A DNA stretch of 64,000 bases from contig SHZW01000008.1 in NCBI GenBank assembly GCA_009692155.1, positions 27,819 to 91,818 on the forward strand, given 5' to 3'. Below the pieces are notes generated by a model. The model was not told where the DNA came from, did no database searches, and saw only the letters and a program-made list of their open reading frames with translations. Each line of letters begins with the position of its first letter. Position 1 is the first letter of the stretch. The position numbers and the translations under genes were made by a program. Positions 7,702-16,368 of the stretch are shown here, one piece after another. Source of the stretch: Nitrospiraceae bacterium. Its GTDB lineage: Bacteria > Nitrospirota > Nitrospiria > Nitrospirales > Nitrospiraceae.

Positions 7702-8610
7702 TTACGGAGTGGGCACGCCGGGCACCTGGCCGGGGGCGTCGGGAACGATTCGGGACGCATCGGCCATGCGGATGGCGGCTTTGCTGCGCAGGGCCGCCAG
7801 AAATTCTTCGAACTGCTTGCGCCGCTTCTCGGCGGACAGCTCCTGCATGAGCCGTTCCCTGGCGACGTGCGCGCTTCGGGCGTCCAGGGGGTCGCGGCTG
7901 GTGACCTTGACGAGCGCGAAGCCCGCCGCCACCTGGATCGGCTCGCTCACGGTGCCGGGGTTCTGCGTCAGAATGGCAGCCTCGATTTCAGGCGGCGCGG
8001 CGTTTTTCCGATACGGGCCAAGGTCGCCTCCTCGAAACTTCGTCGCCTGATTGATTGAAAATTTCTGCGCGAGTTTGGCGAAGTCCGCCCCCGCCTCAAG
8101 CTGCCTCTTCACATCCAGCGCCTGCACGGCGGTGGGGACGATGATTTGCGACGCGCGAATGTGTTCCGTGGCCAGCACGGCGGAGGAATGCGCCACGTAG
8201 TAGGCTTCCATCTCCTCCTGGTTCACTTGTCCGTGAGTCTTCGCCATCTCCCGCACCAGTTCGTCCAGCGCGAGCTGCTCCTGGAACCGTTGAGCCCGTT
8301 CGCGGACCTCCGTCGTCTGGTCGAGACCAAGCCGGCGTGCTTCCTGCAGCAACAGCTCCCGCGCGATCATGTCCTCCAAAAACTTTTTCTTGCCGCCTTT
8401 GCGTTGATAGCGGACCTGCCGGGATTCCGGCAACTCGGCCCACCGGACGTCGAATTCGCTCTGCGTGATGGGTTTGCCGTTGACGACGGCGAGGACGGGC
8501 GATTCATCGGACGCAGCCGGCGTGCAACCGGGCATGCCGAGCATCGCGCACGCGAGAACGATGCGTACCATGCCGAGTGCCGGGTGCCGGGTGCTGAGTG
8601 CAGGTTTCAT
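7702..8610 (-). CDS. Lipoprotein peptidyl-prolyl isomerase (PpiC/PrsA-like foldase)
   Basis: A membrane-anchored foldase acting on exported proteins. The hydrophobic segment VRIVLACAMLGMPGC looks like a lipoprotein signal, with Cys28 (counting from 8610) as lipidation site. A SurA-like N-domain (VLAVVNGKPITQSEFDVRW) and one parvulin domain (IRASQIIVPT, FAKLAQKFSINQATKFRGGDLGPY, AAGFALVKVTSRDP) follow. The real start may be the ATG at 8571 (MVRIVL). The first 13 codons from 8610 are written by a repeated GTGCCGGGTGCTGAGTGC word and look like a late extension. It starts 11 bases after the mfd stop; paired parvulin genes after mfd are common in deltaproteobacteria and Nitrospira. Confidence 0.88.
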   Translation of the reverse strand: MKPALSTRHPALGMVRIVLACAMLGMPGCTPAASDESPVLAVVNGKPITQSEFDVRWAELPESRQVRYQRKGGKKKFLEDMIARELLLQEARRLGLDQTTEVRERAQRFQEQLALDELVREMAKTHGQVNQEEMEAYYVAHSSAVLATEHIRASQIIVPTAVQALDVKRQLEAGADFAKLAQKFSINQATKFRGGDLGPYRKNAAPPEIEAAILTQNPGTVSEPIQVAAGFALVKVTSRDPLDARSAHVARERLMQELSAEKRRKQFEEFLAALRSKAAIRMADASRIVPDAPGQVPGVPTP

Positions 8611-8621
8611 GAATCCGTTGA

Positions 8622-11600
8622 TTATGCTGATTTCGCGGACTTTTTGGTATCACAGACAGCGAGCGTTTGCAAGACAGCGGTCAGTTCTGGAAACACCGAG
8701 GCCCAATCCGGCTTCGGCATCTGCACGTCGAAGGAGAGGGGCGAGCGCAGATGGAATCGCCGCGGGTACCGGTCCATGATCTGCCGGATCCCCCCCTCCG
8801 GGATGGCGGCGTTGGGATCGAAGGTGAACGCGACGGTGGGCGGCGGCCCCGGTTTGACCTCCACCTGCGCCAGCCGGAGTGTCTGTGCCAGCATCCGGAC
8901 CTGCATGACTTCGAAGAGCCGCTCCACCGGGTCGGGGAGGGCGCCGTAGCGATCCTGAATTTCTCCGTGCAGCAGGGCCAGGTCGCCCACCTGGCGGCAG
9001 GACGAAAGTCGTTTGTAGAGCGACAGGCGTTGATGGGAGTCGCCGACGTAGTCTTCCGGAATGAAGGCCGAGACGTTCAGGTGCAGCGTCGGCTCCGGAT
9101 CGTCTTCGACCACGGTTCCCTTGATCTGTTGAACCGCGTGTTCGACCATCTTGAGGTACAGATCCAGCCCGATCGCCGCGATGTGCCCAGACTGTTGCCT
9201 ACCCAGGAGATTGCCGGCGCCTCGGATTTCCATGTCGGCGGCAGCGATCCGGAATCCCGAACCCAGTTCCGTGAATTCCTGAATGGCCACGAGCCGTTTC
9301 TGCGCGTCGGCGGTCAGCTCGCCCTCTTCCGGTGTCAGGAAGTAGGCGTAGGCCTGCTGGCCGGATCGGCCGACGCGGCCGCGCAGCTGGTAGAGCTGCG
9401 CCAGTCCAAACGTATCGGCGCGGTGCACCAGGATGGTGTTTGCGTTGGGCACGTCCAGGCCGGATTGAATGATCGCGGAGGTCACCAGCACGTCCGCTTC
9501 GCGGCGCAAAAACTTCAGCATCACCGACTCCAGCAGGCGCTCGTCCATCTGCCCGTGGGCCATGACCATGCGCGCTTCGGGCACCAGCGCCTGGAGTTTC
9601 GCGCCCATGCGCTCCATCGTCTGGACGCGATTGTAGACGAAGAACGCCTGGCCGCCGCGGCCCAGCTCGCGGAGGAGCGCTTCCCGGACGGCGGTCTCGC
9701 GGTAGCGCAGCACCTGGGTCTTGATCGCCAGGCGCCCGGCCGGGGCCGTATCGATGATCGAGAGGTCGCGGAGGCTGGACATGGCCATCTGCAGCGTGCG
9801 CGGAATCGGCGTGGCGGTAAGCGTCAGCACGTCCACCTGCGTCCGCATCTGCTTGAGCCGCTCCTTGTGCCGGACGCCGAACCATTGCTCCTCGTCGATG
9901 ATGACCAGGCCGAGATTGCGAAATTGTACATTCTTCTGGAGCAACCGGTGCGTGCCGATGACGACGTCCACCGAGCCCGCGGCAAGGTCTTTGAGGATCG
10001 CCCTGGCCTCCCTGGCCGTCTGGAACCGCGACAGCATGGCGACGCGCGCGGGGAACGGCGCGAAACGCTGGGAAAAATTGTCGTAGTGCTGCTGGGCCAG
10101 AATCGTCGTCGGCACGAGCAGGGCCACCTGGCGGTTGTCCTCCACGGCCTTGAAGGCCGCGCGCATTGCGACTTCCGTCTTGCCGTAGCCCACGTCGCCG
10201 CAGACGAGACGGTCCATGGGCCTGGGGGATTCCATGTCGCGTTTGACGTCCTCGATCGCGCGATGCTGGTCCTCCGTCTCCTCGTACTCGAAGGCCGCTT
10301 CGAACTCGTGGGTCAGCGTGCTGTCGCCGCCGTACCCGGCGCGTTTGACCACTTCGCGGTTGGCATAGAGTTCGACCAGTTCCTGCGCCATCTCTTCGAT
10401 GTCTTTCTTGACGCGGGCCGTGGTGCGCGCCCAGCTGGATCCGCCCAGCCGGTCGAGCCTCGGCAGGTGACCTTCCGCGCCGGAGTAGCGCTGGATCTGA
10501 TTCAGCCGGTCGAGCGGCACGTAGAGCGTGTCGCCGCCGGCGAATTCCAGGATCAGAAAATCGCTCTCGAAATCCTGAACCGACAGGCGCCGCAGGCCCC
10601 GGTAGCGGCCGATTCCGTGCTGCACATGCACGACGAAGTCGCCCTCGCTCAGATCCTCCAGCGACGAGAGAAACGCGGCGGTTTTGCTCTTGGGCGGCGG
10701 CCGGTGGCGGGCGCCCTTGGCGAACAGTTCCTCCTCGGTGACGATCGTCAGCCGTCCGTCGGCGGACACGAAACCGGCCGACAGATCGCCGTGCATCAGG
10801 GAGAACGGAGGCTTTTGCACGCCGCCCACTCCCCACTGATTCGGCGTCCAGCGCTGCGGAGTCCAGTGCGCCGCAGGCAGATCGTGCTCGCCGAAGAGGG
10901 CCAGCAGGCGGTCCACCTGGCCGCGGCTGCGCGCCACGAGCACGACCAGGCCGCCGCTTCGCAGGCGATTCAGGATCGCCAGGGTCTCGGTAAACGGCGT
11001 GCCGCGTTGCGCCAGCCCGACACTCGCCGGCGATTGAACGGGAAAGGTGACGGCCGGCTGCCAGGACTCGTCGAGCGACGCGATCGGCGCCGTCGCCAGG
11101 CATGGCCACGCGGCGGTAAGCGCCGGGATCTCCTCCCACGTGAGAAACAACCGGGTAGGTTCCGGGTAGGGATCGCGATCATTTTTCCCGCTGTGCCGCT
11201 CATGCGCGTCCGTGATTTCTTCCCAAAACTCGGCCGCTTTTTTTGCCAATGTCGGCGGATTCTCGAACACCAGCGCCGCCGGCGCGGCATAATAGTCCAG
11301 CAGCGTCTCCAGGCCGTCGTAGACATCCGGCCCGCGCCACTCGGCATCGGGTGGGAGCGGTTCCAATCCCTTGTCCGGGCCTTCGCGACGGCCTTCGGGA
11401 TGAATCAACTCGCGGGCGGGCAGCACCCAGGCGTGATCGCGGGCGGTGGTTGATTTTTGCGTGGCCTGGTCGAATAGCCGCACCGACTCGATCGTGTCGC
11501 CCAGCCATTCGAGGCGCAACGGTTCGTCGTAGGCGGTGGAATAAATGTCCACAATGCCGCCGCGGATGCTGAACTCGCCGGGAATCTCCACCACCGACGT

Positions 11601-12110
11601 CCGCCGGTAGCCGAGCCGGAGCAGGCGAGCAATCAGCGCGTCGCGCTCCATCGTGCCGCCGGGAGCAAGCCGGAGACAGGCCCCGGTGAACACGGTGCGC
11701 GGGAGCAGGCGATGGAGCAGGGCGGGGACGGAGGTGACCAGCAGGGTGCGCTGTCCGGTCGTCAATTGGTGCAGCGTCCGCATCCGCCGCGCGACCAGTT
11801 CGACGTGGGGCGGTGTCGCTTCATAGGGCAGGGTTTCCCACTCGGGAAACAACGCGAGCGGCCCGGTCGACAGCCCCAGCAGATGATGGAAGAACTGCAG
11901 GTCGTTGGACAGACGCTCGGCGGCCTCGTCCGAATCGACGACGATCAGCCAGGACCGGTCATCGGCGCGCGCCAGCAGGGTCAGCGCGAACGCCGTCGCC
12001 GAACCGTGCAGGCCGGTCAGACAGGGCCGGTGCTTTGCGCCGCGCAGGGCGTCCTGCACGGGCTGAAGAAGCTGATCCCATGAAACTGGCGATGATGCGG
12101 TTACCGGCAC
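8622..12110 (-). CDS. mfd: Transcription-repair coupling factor
   Basis: Mfd displaces RNA polymerase stalled at DNA lesions and recruits UvrA. The 1162 aa length matches E. coli (1148). In order: an UvrB-like N-terminal region (GLHGSATAFALTLLARA, EWETLPYE), the RNA-polymerase interaction domain (FVVHVQHGIGRYRGL), and the SF2 translocase with Walker A GDVGYGKTEVAMR, a DEEQ box, TLTATPIPRTLQMAM, and QSGLDVPNANTILVHRAD ... QLYQLRGRVGRS. The DEEQ box reads DEEQWFGVRHKE where Arg usually follows Gln. GTG 12110 was chosen: it follows the hldE-C stop by ten bases and yields the usual N-terminus, although the frame is open to 12335 inside hldE-C. Confidence 0.95.
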   Translation of the reverse strand: MPVTASSPVSWDQLLQPVQDALRGAKHRPCLTGLHGSATAFALTLLARADDRSWLIVVDSDEAAERLSNDLQFFHHLLGLSTGPLALFPEWETLPYEATPPHVELVARRMRTLHQLTTGQRTLLVTSVPALLHRLLPRTVFTGACLRLAPGGTMERDALIARLLRLGYRRTSVVEIPGEFSIRGGIVDIYSTAYDEPLRLEWLGDTIESVRLFDQATQKSTTARDHAWVLPARELIHPEGRREGPDKGLEPLPPDAEWRGPDVYDGLETLLDYYAAPAALVFENPPTLAKKAAEFWEEITDAHERHSGKNDRDPYPEPTRLFLTWEEIPALTAAWPCLATAPIASLDESWQPAVTFPVQSPASVGLAQRGTPFTETLAILNRLRSGGLVVLVARSRGQVDRLLALFGEHDLPAAHWTPQRWTPNQWGVGGVQKPPFSLMHGDLSAGFVSADGRLTIVTEEELFAKGARHRPPPKSKTAAFLSSLEDLSEGDFVVHVQHGIGRYRGLRRLSVQDFESDFLILEFAGGDTLYVPLDRLNQIQRYSGAEGHLPRLDRLGGSSWARTTARVKKDIEEMAQELVELYANREVVKRAGYGGDSTLTHEFEAAFEYEETEDQHRAIEDVKRDMESPRPMDRLVCGDVGYGKTEVAMRAAFKAVEDNRQVALLVPTTILAQQHYDNFSQRFAPFPARVAMLSRFQTAREARAILKDLAAGSVDVVIGTHRLLQKNVQFRNLGLVIIDEEQWFGVRHKERLKQMRTQVDVLTLTATPIPRTLQMAMSSLRDLSIIDTAPAGRLAIKTQVLRYRETAVREALLRELGRGGQAFFVYNRVQTMERMGAKLQALVPEARMVMAHGQMDERLLESVMLKFLRREADVLVTSAIIQSGLDVPNANTILVHRADTFGLAQLYQLRGRVGRSGQQAYAYFLTPEEGELTADAQKRLVAIQEFTELGSGFRIAAADMEIRGAGNLLGRQQSGHIAAIGLDLYLKMVEHAVQQIKGTVVEDDPEPTLHLNVSAFIPEDYVGDSHQRLSLYKRLSSCRQVGDLALLHGEIQDRYGALPDPVERLFEVMQVRMLAQTLRLAQVEVKPGPPPTVAFTFDPNAAIPEGGIRQIMDRYPRRFHLRSPLSFDVQMPKPDWASVFPELTAVLQTLAVCDTKKSAKSA

Positions 12111-12120
12111 GGAAGCCCTG

Positions 12121-12600
12121 CTAATGACCGGATTGGATCTTCTCGACGAGACTCGTGGTGGACACGTCGGGGATGAGGGGGATGGTGCGAACCATGCCGC
12201 CGCGCGCTTCGACCGACTCGCGGCCGACGATCTGCTCCGGCTTCCAGTCGCCGCCCTTGACCAGGACATCCGGCTGCAGAGCGGCGATGAGCTGCCCCGG
12301 GTCCGGTTCGTCGAACAGGACGACGTAATCCACACAGGCCAATGCCGCCAGCACCTCGGCGCGCTGGCCTTGCGGGACTATAGGACGGCCGTTCCCCTTG
12401 CTCAGCATCCGCACGGATGCGTCGGTGTTGAGGCCGACGAGCAGAATATCGCCCATGTCGTGGGCGGCTTGCAGGTAACGGATGTGGCCGACGTGTAGTA
12501 AATCGAAACAGCCGTTCGTAAACACGATCCGGCGGCCCTGCGCGCGCCGGATGGGGAGAATCTTCATCAGATCCTCTTTGGATTTGATCTTGTCCAACAT
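12121..12600 (-). CDS. rfaE2: D-glycero-beta-D-manno-heptose 1-phosphate adenylyltransferase (RfaE2/HldE C-domain)
   Basis: This nucleotidyltransferase makes ADP-heptose for the lipopolysaccharide inner core. The cytidylyltransferase-fold signature FTNGCFDLLHVGHIRYL contains the HxGH motif, and VGLNTDASVRMLSKGNGRP and VKGGDW match the RfaE C-domain. At 159 aa it is the stand-alone form without the kinase domain of E. coli HldE; the kinase must be encoded elsewhere. ATG 12600 gives the standard MLDKIKSKEDL start. Its pathway partner gmhA is 3 kb away. It probably heads the mfd transcript. Confidence 0.92.
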   Translation of the reverse strand: MLDKIKSKEDLMKILPIRRAQGRRIVFTNGCFDLLHVGHIRYLQAAHDMGDILLVGLNTDASVRMLSKGNGRPIVPQGQRAEVLAALACVDYVVLFDEPDPGQLIAALQPDVLVKGGDWKPEQIVGRESVEARGGMVRTIPLIPDVSTTSLVEKIQSGH

Positions 12601-12742
12601 GGAGGCCCATCTTACCTGTGAGGGATGGGGTAAATCCAGATTGACGTGTGCGGACTTGTCGGGCGGGCGGAAAGACACTAGACTGCGGCAGGTACAAGCC
12701 AAAGCGCCGTGCGCGGTAAGGCAACGGGAAGGGGAGAACACG

Positions 12743-12913
12743 ATGGCCGATCCAGACGACAAGGGAAGCAAAACCTATGCGCTCTATTCGTCGCTCCGGC
12801 GATTCTTCGAGCCGCTGCGCGAACATTGGGACAAGCTGAGCCCTCAGGAGAAAGACATTGTTATCAAGGAAGTCGAGGCGTTTCTTGACTCGGTGCGGTC
12901 TCCCAAAGATTGA
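12743..12913 (+). CDS. Small hypothetical protein, 56 aa
   Basis: A short acidic/basic helical protein (MADPDDKGSKTYALYSSLRR at the start, then FFEPLREHWDKLSPQEKDIV and a helical tail). The ATG at 12743 has a good ribosome binding site, AAGGGGAG, at proper spacing. It has no signal or membrane segment. The helix-breaking KLSPQEKD turn between two amphipathic helices suggests a small helical hairpin. Function unknown. It is divergent from hldE-C. Confidence 0.65.
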   Translation: MADPDDKGSKTYALYSSLRRFFEPLREHWDKLSPQEKDIVIKEVEAFLDSVRSPKD

Positions 12914-12926
12914 CAGGCGCCTCTTT

Positions 12927-14096
12927 TTACTCTTCCCGTATCCCGCCCAATCCGCCCAATCCGCCCAATCCGATTGATTTCGCCCCGTGCTTCTCGATGA
13001 TCGCGTCCATGGCGGCGAGGGCCTTGCTCCGCCGCTGATCGAAGAGCCCCGCCGTGGCGGGAACGAGATCACCCAGTGTCACACCGGCGAGCCGATATTT
13101 TGTTCGTGGCACCAGAAGACTCTGCAACGCAGCGCGGATGTCCCGCCACATCATTGGATCGTCGTTGAGCGGCTTGGAAAAATGATGCTGTTTCGTCGTG
13201 AGTCGATGCGTTGAGTCCTTGAGCTTGACGGTGAACGAACCGGCGGCGAGACCTTCCAGCCGCAGCTCGTGCGTCAGTTCGGCGAGGAACCCGCGCAGCG
13301 TCTTTTCCAGGACTGCCGGATCATTCGTGTCGTGGTCGAAGGTCGTCTCGTGCCCGGTGCTCTTGCGCTCGCGATCCGGCACGACCGGATCATCATCCAT
13401 CCCTTTCGCCAGCGCGTGCACGATCGGCAGCCGTTTGCCCCAGATGCGTCGAAGCGGCTGTTCGAAGCGCGGCTCCAGCAAATCGCCAATTGTGCGGACG
13501 CCGATCTGCTCCAACGAGTCGGCGGTCTTCGGTCCGATGCCGGGGAGTGCTTTGACCGGACGCGGGGCAAGGAAGGCCGCTTCGGTGCCCGGTTCAATCA
13601 CGGCGAGACCATCCGGCTTGTGGGCGTCGGCCGCAACCTTTGCGACAACCTTGCTCGTGGCAACCGCGACCGTGCAGCGCAGGCCGGTCGCCTTGAAGAT
13701 CGCCTCTTTGACTGTCCGTCCCAGCGCAGCCGGGTTTGGGTGCAGCAATTGCAGATCGGTTGCATCGGCGTAGAACTCGTCGATGCTGCTCCATTCCGTG
13801 GCGGGGAAGAACCGGTCGGTCACCAACCGCATCTGCTCGTGCAGGCGTTGGTAGAGGGGACGGTCAGGCGGAACGAGAATCAGGCTGGGACAGAGTTTGA
13901 GCGCGTGGGCCGTCGGCATGGCGGAATGGACGCCGTATGCTCGAACCGCATAACTCGCGGCGGCAATGATCCCGCGCGGCGGCGGGCCGCCGACAGCGAC
14001 CGGCTTGCCGGCCAGCGAGGGATCGGCCACGGTTGCAGCAGATGCGAACATCGCGTCCACATCGCCGAAGACAATCTGCCGCAGCCATTTTGCCAT
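12927..14096 (-). CDS. dinB: DNA polymerase IV (Y-family translesion polymerase)
   Basis: An error-prone lesion-bypass polymerase of 389 aa. Metal-binding acidic residues lie in FGDVDAMFASA (normally DMDAFFASVE) near residue 10 and in SIDEFYADATDL near 105. YAVRAYGVHSAMPTAHALKLCP and the helix-hairpin-helix VKALPGIGPKTADSLEQIGVRTIGDLL follow, then the little-finger domain (RKSTGHETTFDHDTND). The very C-terminus reads SIGLGGLGGLGGIREE, written by a tandem ATCCGCCCA-type repeat at 12947-12975; the usual beta-clamp binding motif is not obvious there. It is last in the nfeD-to-dinB run, 12 bases after the SprT-like gene. Confidence 0.92.
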   Translation of the reverse strand: MAKWLRQIVFGDVDAMFASAATVADPSLAGKPVAVGGPPPRGIIAAASYAVRAYGVHSAMPTAHALKLCPSLILVPPDRPLYQRLHEQMRLVTDRFFPATEWSSIDEFYADATDLQLLHPNPAALGRTVKEAIFKATGLRCTVAVATSKVVAKVAADAHKPDGLAVIEPGTEAAFLAPRPVKALPGIGPKTADSLEQIGVRTIGDLLEPRFEQPLRRIWGKRLPIVHALAKGMDDDPVVPDRERKSTGHETTFDHDTNDPAVLEKTLRGFLAELTHELRLEGLAAGSFTVKLKDSTHRLTTKQHHFSKPLNDDPMMWRDIRAALQSLLVPRTKYRLAGVTLGDLVPATAGLFDQRRSKALAAMDAIIEKHGAKSIGLGGLGGLGGIREE

Positions 14097-14108
14097 GTCG
14101 GCACAGGC

Positions 14109-14756
14109 TCATGCCGCTGTAAAGGGGAGTTCCAATTGAACGAACGGTGATGGTTGGTGCTGTGCAGACTGATGTCGCGGGTGGATGCGCCGCCGCTTGC
14201 GCGGGAGTTTCCCTGGCAGCACTTCGCCGAGCAGGCCGCGGCAGGCGCCGCAACGATGATCCTTCGGCCGGATCGTTCGGCGTTGCCGCTGGTAATCCTG
14301 GCCGCACTCGAGGCAGCGCCATGCGTAGGTCATGAAGGCGCTGACTTCCTCATCCAATGTGTGGTGGATCGTGATCTTGAGGCCGTCGCGGTTCATCGCG
14401 TCCATCTTGTCGAGAAAATCCTGGCCATGGTCGGGACGCCGCTTGCGCACGTCGAACTGCCACTGGTGAATCATCTCGTGGGCCAGCGTGCTGAGCAGTT
14501 CCCGCCCGGAGAGGTGCTGTAGGAGAGGGGTGGAGAGGCGGATAAGCCGGCGCGCCCGGCCCTCGCGTCCGTCTTCCCGCGACCTCGGCCCGGTGTGGCT
14601 GACGAACATGCCGGCAGACGACGTCAGGCGGGCGCTCCAGACGATCTCGATTAACGACAGCGCGCCGCCGAAATAGCGGGCGTTCAGATCGGACCAATGC
14701 GCGCGTAACTGTTCGAGAGTGACGGGAGCGGTCTCGGTGAGCGACGGCCTCGACAT
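14109..14756 (-). CDS. SprT-like zinc metallopeptidase
   Basis: A 215 aa protease-like protein. The HExxH zinc site occurs in LLSTLAHEMIHQWQF, with a further ligand likely in the GHGxxF-like segment DHGQDFLDKMDAMN. A C-terminal zinc ribbon has two Cys pairs, WRCLECGQDY and HRCGACRGLL. Eukaryotic Spartan and bacterial SprT proteins with this layout act on DNA-protein crosslinks or remain uncharacterised. ATG 14756 was preferred over 14780: it has a GGGAG ribosome binding site and starts four bases after the upstream stop. Lying next to dinB fits a role in DNA damage tolerance, but this is inference. Confidence 0.82.
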   Translation of the reverse strand: MSRPSLTETAPVTLEQLRAHWSDLNARYFGGALSLIEIVWSARLTSSAGMFVSHTGPRSREDGREGRARRLIRLSTPLLQHLSGRELLSTLAHEMIHQWQFDVRKRRPDHGQDFLDKMDAMNRDGLKITIHHTLDEEVSAFMTYAWRCLECGQDYQRQRRTIRPKDHRCGACRGLLGEVLPGKLPRKRRRIHPRHQSAQHQPSPFVQLELPFTAA

Positions 14757-14760
14757 CCGG

Positions 14761-15756
14761 TCAGGCTCCCAACTCTTCAAGCACCGCCGCGGCCAGCAAC
14801 GGCAACATGATTTCGTGGTGGCCGATGAGCGAGTAGCCGTGGCCGCCTTTCTGCGTCGGGCGCTTCACCACGTTGGTCAATGGCCGGTAGTGGGAGAGAA
14901 AATCCATATTCACGGTCGTGATGTCGATCAAGGCGTGGCCCAGATTACGCCCCAGCGTGACAGTTTTCAAGAACACCTCGGGCATGATGACATTGGAGCC
15001 GAGGTTGAGATAGACCCCGCCTTCCATCCCGGCGACCACAGCGGCCAGTCGCCTGAAATCAAGCAGCGAGGTCGCGCCGATGGAGGCGCCGTCGGCCGAC
15101 GGGTGCATATGAATGATATCCGTTCCCAGCGCGACGTGGACGGTGACGGGGATGCCGAGCCGCGCGCCGGTGGCGAGCAGGCTGATGCGCCGGTGCGGAA
15201 ATTGTCCCTGGTAGCGGTTGATATAGTGGCCGACCGCCTCGCCCAATCCCCAGCCTTCCTTCGCGCCGCGCGTGATCGCGTCGTTCAGCATGCGGCCGGT
15301 CTCCTCCGCCATGCCGAAGCGTCCCGAATCGATTTCGGCGTCCACGTCCTCCGACGTGCGTCCCATCAGCGCCAGTTCGAAGTCATGGATGACGACCGCG
15401 CCATTCATCGCGATGGCGGTAACGACGCCGCGCTCGAGAAGGTCCACCAGAATCGGATTCAAGCCGACCTTCGTCGGGTGCGCGCCCATGCCGATGATCA
15501 CCGGTTTGCCGCGCTTGTAGGCCCGCGCGATAGCCTGGGCTACGGCGCGCAGGGTCGCTGCGGCGAGAATGTCAGGGAGGCTCTTCAGGAATTTCTGGAG
15601 AGACTCGCCGCGTTTCCACGGCGTGGCGAAGTCCGACAGCTTCACCTTGCTGTGCCGGCGGTCCAGCGGATAGGTCTTCAGTTTGGAAACGTCAATCGGC
15701 GGCAGTGCCGTATGCGGGAGTTTGGACGGGCGGATTTTCTTACTGGATTTTGCCAA
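14761..15756 (-). CDS. Deoxyhypusine-synthase-like protein
   Basis: A 331 aa cytoplasmic protein with a Rossmann-like pattern: PVIIGMGAHPTKVGLNP near residue 85, then RGVVTAIAMNGAVVIHDFELAL, HMHPSADGASIGATSLLDFR and VYLNLGSNVIMPEVFLK. I associate this pattern with a bacterial branch annotated as deoxyhypusine synthase family, but bacteria have no eIF5A, so the substrate is unknown; a homospermidine-synthase-like or unrelated NAD-dependent activity is possible. The start overlaps the gmhA stop by 17 bases, implying translational coupling with a heptose gene. A Lys-rich N-terminus (KSSKKIRPSKL) precedes the fold. Confidence 0.6.
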   Translation of the reverse strand: MAKSSKKIRPSKLPHTALPPIDVSKLKTYPLDRRHSKVKLSDFATPWKRGESLQKFLKSLPDILAAATLRAVAQAIARAYKRGKPVIIGMGAHPTKVGLNPILVDLLERGVVTAIAMNGAVVIHDFELALMGRTSEDVDAEIDSGRFGMAEETGRMLNDAITRGAKEGWGLGEAVGHYINRYQGQFPHRRISLLATGARLGIPVTVHVALGTDIIHMHPSADGASIGATSLLDFRRLAAVVAGMEGGVYLNLGSNVIMPEVFLKTVTLGRNLGHALIDITTVNMDFLSHYRPLTNVVKRPTQKGGHGYSLIGHHEIMLPLLAAAVLEELGA

Positions 15757-16318
15757 ACAGATTTTCCTCGATCAACTCACAGAGCACGTGCCCGAGCGTC
15801 ATGTGGCTTTCCTGAATGCGGGCGGTGACGGTCGACGGCACGACGAACGCGTGATCCACGAGACCGGCCAGCTTGCCACCCTTGTGGCCGGTCCAGCCGA
15901 TCGTCGTCAAGCCGCAGGCCTTCGCCGCCTCGACGCCCTTGAGCACGTTGGGCGAGTTGCCGCTGGTGCTGATTGCGATGGCGATGTCGCCCTTCTGTCC
16001 GTGGGCCTTGACCTGGCGCGCGAATATTTCGTCGTAGCCGTAATCGTTGCCAATGCAGGTGATGGCCGCCATGTCGGAGCCGAGGGCGATCGCCGGCAGC
16101 GGCGCGCGATCCTTGTGGTAGCGGCCGACGAACTCGGCGGCGATGTGCGAGGCATCGGTCGCGCTGCCGCCATTGCCGAACAGCAGGACTTTATGCCCCT
16201 CGCGCAGTGCGCGGGTGAGGAGTTGCGCCGCCTGGGAGATTTTGTCCGCGTATTCCTGGACGAACCGCCGCTTGACGTCGGCGCTTTCCTCGAACGCTTT
16301 GATGGCGTGGTCTTTCAT
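15740..16318 (-). CDS. gmhA: Phosphoheptose isomerase (sedoheptulose-7-phosphate isomerase)
   Basis: A SIS-domain enzyme converting sedoheptulose 7-phosphate to D-glycero-D-manno-heptose 7-phosphate, the first step towards ADP-heptose. GNGGSATDASHIAAEFVGRY begins at residue 48; AISTSGNSPNV is the second phosphate-binding motif, and the C-terminal QESHMTLGHVLCELIEENLF carries the catalytic Glu/His. At 192 aa its length is normal. It lies in the nfeD, stomatin, gmhA, deoxyhypusine-like, sprT, dinB run. Confidence 0.95.
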   Translation of the reverse strand: MKDHAIKAFEESADVKRRFVQEYADKISQAAQLLTRALREGHKVLLFGNGGSATDASHIAAEFVGRYHKDRAPLPAIALGSDMAAITCIGNDYGYDEIFARQVKAHGQKGDIAIAISTSGNSPNVLKGVEAAKACGLTTIGWTGHKGGKLAGLVDHAFVVPSTVTARIQESHMTLGHVLCELIEENLFGKIQ

Positions 16319-16368
16319 GCGGTGTGCATGTGATTGTAGGGAACGGGCCGCGGCCTGTCAAACGTGCG

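Noticed and set aside
10150..10200. Loss of function in mfd from the DEEQW variant of the DEEQ box
   Set aside because: All catalytic motif residues are retained and only the residue after Gln differs, so I regard mfd as intact.
8667..11453. 928 codon plus-strand open frame opposite mfd
   Set aside because: It is a shadow of mfd, rich in Arg/His/Gly as expected for an antisense frame in GC-rich DNA, with no recognisable domain.
12641..12690. Promoter for the 56 aa protein (TTGACG at 12641)
   Set aside because: No -10 box at acceptable spacing could be found.
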